Of a DNA stretch of 64,000 nt, positions 57,396-64,000 are shown in pieces. Both the position numbers and the translations under genes were made by a program. The stretch spans positions 9,610,001 to 9,674,000 of the forward strand of contig JAPTYO010000017.1 of assembly GCA_036873135.1 (NCBI GenBank), in the 5' to 3' direction. The stretch is from Clarkia xantiana subsp. parviflora. Lineage: Eukaryota; Streptophyta; Magnoliopsida; Myrtales; Onagraceae. Position 1 is the stretch's first letter. Each line of letters begins with the position of its first letter. Under the pieces are notes generated by a model. It saw only the letters and a program-made list of their open reading frames with translations. It had not been told where the DNA came from and searched no databases.

Positions 57396-57720
57396 GCTCT
57401 TTGTTTCATGACCATACCACCATCCATACGTGTGCTAGCTAAGCATGCGCCGCTTGTAAGTGCGCGTTTGTATGTGCGCGCTTGTATGTGCGCGCTTGCT
57501 CCACACTTAGAATTTTTCCTTTATCCATTTTCATGCATGTTGTATCCATAGGAATGATGTAGTCTTAGGGCGGATGTTGTCATAGTGGTTGATATATGCA
57601 GAGTGTCCATCGTTTACCGTTTGTCGACTAATGAGCATCGTTCTGACTGTTGATCGTATTTTAAGGTTGCGGGGTTGAGGTGGTTTTGCTTGCATTAATC
57701 CCTTCGTTGGAGTCACCATC

Positions 57721-58383
57721 ATGAGTAAGTCTCTTCTTCCCACCCCGCAGGCTACTTTATGTTTTGATGATAGCGATGAGTCGCTGAGCTCCCCGCTGTG
57801 TCGGGAGCGACGAAAGAACGGAGGAAAAAGTGAGGTATTACTCAAACAAGAAAGGGAGAGCGCAGTTTATGTTAAATGCGTCTTCCTCTGGACTCGATCC
57901 GTTTTTAGAGGCTGTGTTCCCTCGCGACGTGCTACCTGGTGTTTCTAAGGGCCAGGCTACTATCCCTCTAGACGATTTGCCCGTAGTTTACTCTTCGCGG
58001 ATTAAGGAAGGCCTACGCTTCCTTACTGTTTCGACTTGACTGATCTATGTTGCTTCTACCGGATCTCTCCTTTGGACCTTGCCCCCGCCGACATTCGTGC
58101 GTGGACTAGCTTTCGGGTGTTATTTCACCAACAGTCGTCGCATTACTCTACTACTCTCTTCCGTTGCTTCTACCAGCTTCAACGTCCTGATGTGACGGGG
58201 TTATGTAGTGTGAAGATGCGTTGGCCTGGTTTGCAGGATAAGGGTTTTGAGCGGCTTGGGCTTGGAGATGCAGATTGGGATCACACTTATCGACTGGCAG
58301 CTGAGGCTGATCGCTCTGGTTCTCATTGGCGACATCACTACTTCTTTGTGTGTGATGTCGGTACCACCTGGGATACTGACGAC
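57721..58383 (+). pseudogene. Antisense gene (aORF) of element E, cut by element D
   Basis: The ATG at 57721 starts MSKSLLPTPQ. After two frame changes (near 57830 and 58030) it gives PLDDLPVVYSSRIKEGLRFL and APADIRAWTSFRVLFHQQSS and LFRCFYQLQRPDVTG, which align with the Transposase_28-like domain of the B and C aORFs (IRVWNAFQVL, LFRTFYG). D ends the frame at 58383. Intron use may explain one of the frame changes; I could not settle this. Confidence 0.65.
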
Positions 58384-58959
58384 TGTTGGATCACGACGGA
58401 ACTCCGTTGAGGGTATCTCAAGTAACGTATCTCAAAACGTAATTGATATGAGGTAACCTCTGCCTTTTTATAGGCGGAGAGGTATCTCAGTTACCTGGTG
58501 AACCGTTGAGGGTGGTTAGCCCGTATTCCGCGTATCTCGGGCGCGATCCCGCCTATCCAGGCCATGATCTCGCTTATCTCGGCCACGCCCCGCGTATCTC
58601 GGCCACGCTCCGCGTATCTCGGCCACGCCCCGCGTATCTCGGCCTTAACCTCTGATAGCAAGTCCGACTAACATCGGGGACTCCAGAGTTATCTCGTTGT
58701 GTCACCGCTCGGGGCCCCTCGTCATCGTGACAGGGCCAATCATTCTCAGGGATTCGTCATCGGGGCCTACTTAAAGGCTTCTCATCGGGAGCTTCCAGCT
58801 CACCTATTGGGACTGACTCTTTCGGGACCTTTCATCATCGAGACTTTATACGTCGGGACCCTTCACCTTGGTCTTCTTGACCTCCATTTTAGGGCCCAGT
58901 GGGCCTATTCGCCGTTTCCTCGCCGTTAAAGGGCCTAACGGCCATAGCGGAAGCCATCA
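58384..58959 (-). repeat. Left LTR of element D
   Basis: 576 bp, TGTTGGATCACG...GCCATCA, about 110 bp shorter than C through a loss after ACTCCG. CGCGTATCTCGGCCACGCCC repeats (58560-58645) lie upstream of TATAAAA (minus strand, 58466-58472). Confidence 0.88.
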
Positions 58960-59235
58960 TTTGCCCCCAAGACATGAGGGACTTACAGTTCGTCGTTTCT
59001 TTCAACTCCCGACCTCCCGACGTCGAAGTCGGGGATCTTTCCCTTGGCATAGTCACTTAATACAAATCTTCTCGTCCACGATTCCTCGATACTCGACTTT
59101 TCACTTAATACAAATCTTCTCGTCCACGATTCCTCGATAATCGACTTTTCACCGGTTGACCTCCAAGAGTCCGATCCTTGTAATTTCCTTATGTTGTTGT
59201 GAACCTCTTGGATCTTAATAATATCAATCTCTTTT
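58960..59235. other. Polypurine tract and aORF deletion scar of D
   Basis: TTTGCCCCCAAG at the LTR, a duplicated ACAAATCTTCTCGTCCACGA (59056, 59110), then the tail of the former aORF and its 3' region (from about 59150). No gene remains. Confidence 0.6.
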
Positions 59236-59239
59236 GGTT

Positions 59240-60400
59240 CTGATTATCGCTGCACCACCTAAGGTGAATTACTCACACCACTCAAGGCGAAACCACGCCA
59301 CTTAAGGCGAAACTCCACCACTTAAGGCGATTTAATCGTGTATGCACCACTGAAGGCGACTTAACATCGTGCACCACTTAAGACGACTTTAGATCGTGCA
59401 CCACTTAAGGCGACTTTTCATCGTGCACCACTTAAGGCGGCTTAATCTCGTGCACCACTTAAGGCGACTTTACATCGTGCATCACTTAAGGCGACTTAAC
59501 CTCGTGCACCACTTAAGGCGACTTTAGATCGTGCACCACTTAAGGCGACTTTTCATCGTGCACCACTTAAGGCGACTTAATCTCGTGCACCACTTAAGGC
59601 GACTTTATATCGTGCACCACTTAAGGCGACTTAACCTCGTGCACCACTTAAGGCGACTTAATCTCGTGCACCACTTAAGGCGACTTAACCTCGTGCACCA
59701 CTTAAGGCGATTTTTCATCGTGCACCACCTAAGGCGACTTTTCATCTCGTGCACCACTTAAGGCGACTTTACATCGTGCACCACTTAAGGCGACTTAACC
59801 TCGTGGACCACTTAAGGCGACTTTAGATCGTACACCACTTAAGGCGACTTAACCTCGTGCACCACTTAAGGCGACTTTTTCTCGTGCACCACTTAAGGCG
59901 ACTTAATATCGTGCACCACTTAAGGCGACTTAACCTCGTGCACCACTTAAGGCGACTTTAGATCGTGCACCACTTAAGGCGACTTTTTCTCGTGCACCAC
60001 TTAAGGCGACTTAATATCGTGCACCACTTAAGGTGACTTAACCTCGTGCACCACTTAAGGCGACTTTTCATCGTGCACCACCTAAGGCGACTTTTCATCT
60101 CGTGCGCCACTCAAGGGACTTTACATCGAGCACCACTTATGGTGACTTAACCTCGTGCACCACTTAAGGCGACTTTAGATCGTGCACCACTTAAGGCGAC
60201 TTAACCTCGTGCACCACTTAAGGCGACTTTTTCTCGTGCACCACTTAAGGCGACTTAATCTCGTGCGCCACTTAAGGCGACTTGACATCGTGCACCACCT
60301 AAGGCGACTTAACCTCGTGCACCACTTAAGGCGACTTTTCATCGTGCACCACTTAAGGCGACTTTTAATCGTGCACCACTTAAGGCGACTTTTCATCGAG
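59240..60400. repeat. Tandem array, about 27-bp unit, in element D
   Basis: About forty units of GTGCACCACTTAAGGCGACT plus TAACCTC or TTTCATC. Same family and same position as in B and C, with the TTAAGG form instead of TGAAGG. ORFs made only of HHLRRL-type repeats are artefacts. Confidence 0.95.
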
Positions 60401-61934
60401 CATGACATTTCTTCAAGTGTTCGCCACTGAAAGGATGCTTTGATACTCTGCCATCGAGGTCTTCCAACCTGTACGCATTCGCAGTTGGCATCTCCACGAC
60501 CTTGTAAGGTCCTTCCCATTTTGGTGACATCTTGTTGATCCGATCCAAAAGGGAAAACTCGTTCCGACGCCAAACCAGCTCCCCGACGAAGAATTGTCGG
60601 GACTTAACTCGCCGATTGTAATAGCTGGCCGTCGCCAAACGCATTCGAGTCTGGACTTCATCGGCTTCCCGCCTCTTCTCTTCGAGCAAGTCCAAATCCA
60701 GACGTCTCATTTCATCATTCGTCAAAGGCTCATAATATCTCATCCGATGGGACGCCACAGCTACTTCCACGGGAGTAACAGCTTCCGTGCCATAAACAAG
60801 GCCAAACGGAGTCTCCCCAGTTGATCGTTTGGGTGTCGTTCTAACAGCCCAAAGCACATTTTCCAGCTCGTTTAGCCATTTGCCCTTCCAGGCATAGACC
60901 CTCTTCTTCAGGCCATCCATCACGATTTTGTTGGCTGATTCCACCTGGTCATTAGTCTGATCATGATGGACAGAGGCTATCCGATACTCGATATTCAACT
61001 CCTCCAAATACTCCTTCACTTGAGCCCCGTTAAACGGTGTACCATTATCGCTGATCACCACCTTAGGAATCCCGTATCTGGACACAATATGGGTCTGGAG
61101 AATCTTGAGGATCTGGTTCCTCGTTGTCTTGGCCAATGCCTTAGCTTCTATCCATTTCGAAAAATAATCGATAGCCACAAGCAAATACTTACACTGACCT
61201 TGTGCCTGTGGGAGAGGTCCCACCAAGTCGATACCCCACTGCGTGAAGGGCCAAGCACTCTTGATGGACGTCAGATTAACAGCTGGAGCCACGATATTCG
61301 GGGCGTACCTCTGGCACGTGTCACAGGATCGGACCAACGTCGTCGCCTCCTTGCTCATCGTAGGCCAATAATAGCCCAAATTCAACACTTTCCTCATAAT
61401 GGATCGGGCCCCTTCATGACAAGCCGCGACCCCTTCATGCACCTCCTTCAGGATTCGACTTGTGTCGGGCTCAGCCACACACTTCAAGTACGGAGTCGAG
61501 AACCAGCCCTTCTTGTATAGCTGATTGTCAAGCATCACGTAATTAACCGCGATCCGACGCATCCTGTCAACTACTACTTCATTATCGGGGACTGCCCCCG
61601 TAGTCAGGTACGCGACTATCGGGGTCATCCAAGTGGGCTCCTCCTCCGTTCCTGCTTCAATAGCACACACCTGTGTCGGGTCGGTGGTCGACAAGATCAC
61701 CTTCTCCAAGAAGTGCACCTTCCGATTTTCCTCCAAGGGTGCCCCAAGGGCAAATTTGCTCAAGGCATCTGCCTCCACGTTTTCCTCCCTCGGGATCGCC
61801 TCGATGTCGAAGCTTTTAAAATTCTCCTTCAAGGCTTGCACCTCGCGCAGGTACTTCCTCATCATCGGGCTCTTCGCCTCGTATCGCCCTTGAACCTGGT
61901 TTACAATCAGGGCCGCATCACAGTTCACTCTCAA
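60393..61934 (-). pseudogene. Second RNase H end and integrase of element D
   Basis: One frame of 513 codons holds the end of the archaeal-type RNase H, a linker, the integrase zinc finger (GYYWPTMSKEATTLVRSCDT) and core with QWGIDLVGPLPQAQGQ, ISDNGTPFNG and DQVESANK, so all three acidic residues are present. It ends HLKKCHAR. This integrase looks intact on its own, but the upstream frame is broken near 61934-61964. Confidence 0.88.
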
Positions 61935-61963
61935 GTGAGCAACTCCCGTACCTTTGGAAATTT

Positions 61964-63338
61964 TTAGGCCCGCGATAAGAGCCTCGTACTCAGCTTCGTG
62001 TTCGTGGCCCGAAATGTTAAAGCCAAAGAATATCGAAGCGACTCACCTCCGCCTGGTGGTATTAATACAAACCCTGCTCCTGATCCATCTGAACTCGAGG
62101 AGCCATCCGTGTACATCTCCCAGGTATTTTCCTCGCTTGGCTGTTCTGATTGCTCTGCCATCTCTGGTTGTTCTGCCATCGGGACCTCCATGGTTGCCCC
62201 CTCTACAGGGCCCGCTTCTTCTAGATCGGGGGCTGTAGACTCTGCTATAAAATCCGCCAATGCCTGGCCCTTAATAGCCGTTCTCGGAGCAAAGTGTATG
62301 CGAAACTCACTAAGCTCTACTGCCCATTTCACTAATCTCCCCGACGCATCCGGTCGGTTCAAAAAATGCTTCAGAGGCTGGTTCGTCAACACAGTAATCT
62401 CGTGTGCATGGAAATAAGGCCTCAGCTTCCGAGCAGTTATAATCAGCGCAAAGAGATACTTCTCAACGGGGACTTGATTACCCTCGAAAACCTTCACTAA
62501 CACAGAGCTAATGGCAAATTTAGAAACAACCAAATAAAGGTAGAGCGGCTCGCCTGGAACCGGTTTCGCCAACGGCGGGAGAGTGCGAAGGTGCTGCTTG
62601 AATGCTTGGAACGCTTCTTCACACTTGGCGGTCCACTCAAACTTCTTGTTGGCCCTCAGGACTTTAAAAACTGGCATTGATCGGTCACTTGCCTTGGACA
62701 GGAAGCGATTCATTGTAGCCAATCGGCCATTCAGCACTTGCACCTCTCGATGGTTTATCGGAGACTGCATCTCCTCGATCGCCCTCAGCTTCTCGGGGTT
62801 CACCTCAATTCCTCTTTGGCTCACCATAAAGCCCAAAAATTTCCCTGAGTGGACTCCGAAGGCGCATTTTGTTGGGTTTAATCGAACCTGATGAAGCCTC
62901 ATCCGCTCAAACGCCATGGCTAGGTTGTGCACATGATCCTCAGCTTGTCGGGACTTCACCAGCATATCATCCACGTAAGCCTCTATGGTCTCCCCTAGCA
63001 TATCTCCGAACAGCTTGTTCACCATCCGCTGGTAGTTTGTAGCCCGAGTACGCATCCATGAAGCTCAACAGCTCATGTCCCGACGTGGCATCCACCAGCT
63101 GGTCGATTCTCGGGAGCGGGTAACAGTCCTTCGGGCAATCCTTATTCAGGTCGCGGAAATCAACGCACATCCACCATTTCCCATTGCTCTTCTTCACCAG
63201 CACCGGGTTAACAACCCAAGTCTGGAATCGGAGCTCCTTGATAAACCCAGCATCGAGCAACCTGCCCACCTCCTGTTGGATTGCAATCCTCTTGTCTGTG
63301 CCCATCGGACGCCTTTTCTGGCGTGATCGTGGGATCAA
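61964..63338 (-). pseudogene. RT and RNase H domains of element D, with an RT deletion
   Basis: RT starts at 63338 and runs to SFMDAYSGY (about 63050). About 36 residues including the MPFGL motif, present in B and A, are missing, and the frame changes. It resumes at NYQRMVNKLFGDML and YVDDMLVKSRQ. First RNase H and the start of the second (MYTDGSSSSDGSGAGFVL) follow to 61964. Catalytic RT activity is not expected. Confidence 0.85.
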
Positions 63339-63999
63339 TATTCAACTCGTGCACAATCACATCGGGGCTGATTCCTGGCATGTCACTCGGGGACCAGGCA
63401 AACAGCTCCTTGAACTCCTTAAGTAGATCGATCAATTCTCGGGTTGTTTCCTCGGTCAGAGCAGACCCGATTTTCACCTTCCTCTGAGGCCCATCAATCT
63501 CGACCTCCTTCAAATCCTCCACGGGGGCAGGACACCCAAACTCTTCTTTGGGATCGGCATCTGTCTGAAGGACAGTCATAGCCTCCCGTCTTCTCCTTCG
63601 GGTGGCGTTGACATAACATTTCCTAGAAGCCACCTGGTCGCCCTTGACTTCTCCGACTCCATGGTTGGTCGGGAACTTCATCTTCTGGTGAACAGTCGAG
63701 GCAACTGCCATCAGGGGGTTGATGTTAGTTCTCCCGATAATCGCGTTGTAGGACCCCGCGGACTCGACTACCACAAACTCCACGTTCCTCCTCTCCGATT
63801 TCCACCCGCTACCAAACTCCACTGGTAAGGTGATCACTCCTAGCGGATAGGAGGTAAAGCCAGAGAATCCGACCATCGGGAAGTTCGCCTCCTTCAGGTC
63901 CTTCTTAGTTTTCCCTATGGCCTCCAGAGCATCCATGAACAGAATATCGGAGGAGCTTCCTCCATCGATCAGAATCCGCTTCATCTCGTACCCATCCAC
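63208..63999 (-). pseudogene. Protease region of element D (cut by the window end)
   Basis: YEMKRILIDGGSSSDILFMD at the right edge is the protease core; IIGRTNINPLMAVAST follows, then the RT N-terminus (ELIDLLKEFKELFAWSPSDM). Gag is outside the window. A frame change near 63300 separates it from the RT part. Confidence 0.85.
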
Positions 64000-64000
64000 A

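Larger units (their letters stand above)
54981..64000 (-). mobile_element. Tat element E, left part; contains element D
   Basis: Its LTR, polypurine tract, non-coding region, tandem repeat and antisense gene (+ strand, to 58383) are in the same order as in A. D interrupts the antisense gene. The rest of E, with gag-pol, should lie beyond the right edge after D. Because only one LTR is in view, the left end (54981) is an estimate. Confidence 0.65.
58384..64000 (-). mobile_element. Ty3/gypsy Tat-lineage element D (left part)
   Basis: The left LTR is 58384-58959, followed by the polypurine tract, a short remnant, a tandem array and pol to the window end; gag and the other LTR lie outside. It is of the B/C family. 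The aORF has been deleted: sequence matching B near 5460 is joined at about 59150 to sequence matching B near 8575. RT also has a deletion. The TSD cannot be checked here. Confidence 0.88.

Noticed and set aside
60175..60573. Minus-strand ORF with KSRLKWCT repeats
   Set aside because: It is the D array in one of its open frames; the real integrase frame ends at 60393.

Overview
This is plant nuclear DNA made almost entirely of nested LTR retrotransposons. I found no host gene, no cellular RNA gene and no bacterial-type feature. The evidence for a plant is: Ty1/copia elements with the usual TGGTATCAGAGC primer site; Ty3/gypsy elements with two successive RNase H domains and an extra antisense gene (the Tat lineage, known from seed plants); plant-type TATA boxes and GT-AG introns; and a small hAT element with an 8-bp target duplication. 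The species cannot be named from this sequence. A large, repeat-rich genome, probably of a flowering plant, is the best inference.

The layers were read from LTR ends and target-site duplications (TSDs). A minus-strand copia element (M; its right part is 50483-54965) is interrupted by a plus-strand copia element (H1; 1-50482, left end outside the window). H1 is in turn interrupted by Tat element A (506-21532, TSD GTCCC), Tat-like element F (23193-33600, TSD AGACG), Tat element C (34534-43810, TSD GACCG), a 690-bp hAT element (44456-45145, TSD CCTCCAAA) and a palindromic copia-type LTR element P (49134-49991, TSD CCATG). A itself holds Tat element B (4665-15351, TSD CCCAG/CCTAG). To the right, Tat element E (from about 54981) holds Tat element D (58384 to the window end). 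The deepest chain is M > H1 > A > B. LTR divergence counted by eye fits this order: H1 and A about 4-6 percent, B about 2 percent, C about 1 percent, F no substitutions seen.

All the Tat elements lie in the same orientation. Gag-pol is on the minus strand and an additional gene (aORF) runs on the plus strand, so the two transcription units converge. A block of short tandem repeats usually sits where they meet. In C the aORF is intact: four exons, 835 codons, its own TATA box. C's gag-pol, however, is internally deleted. B keeps every domain but is frameshifted. D lost its aORF and part of RT. A lost gag. F kept little beyond its LTRs, a gag-like ORF and repeats, yet is the youngest insertion. 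No single element here appears autonomous, so mobilisation in trans by relatives elsewhere is likely.

The features most worth a second look are the palindromic element P, which has two head-to-head LTRs inside one TSD; the intact antisense gene of C; and the 34-bp palindrome array in the LTRs of F, whose units differ by paired changes that keep the symmetry.
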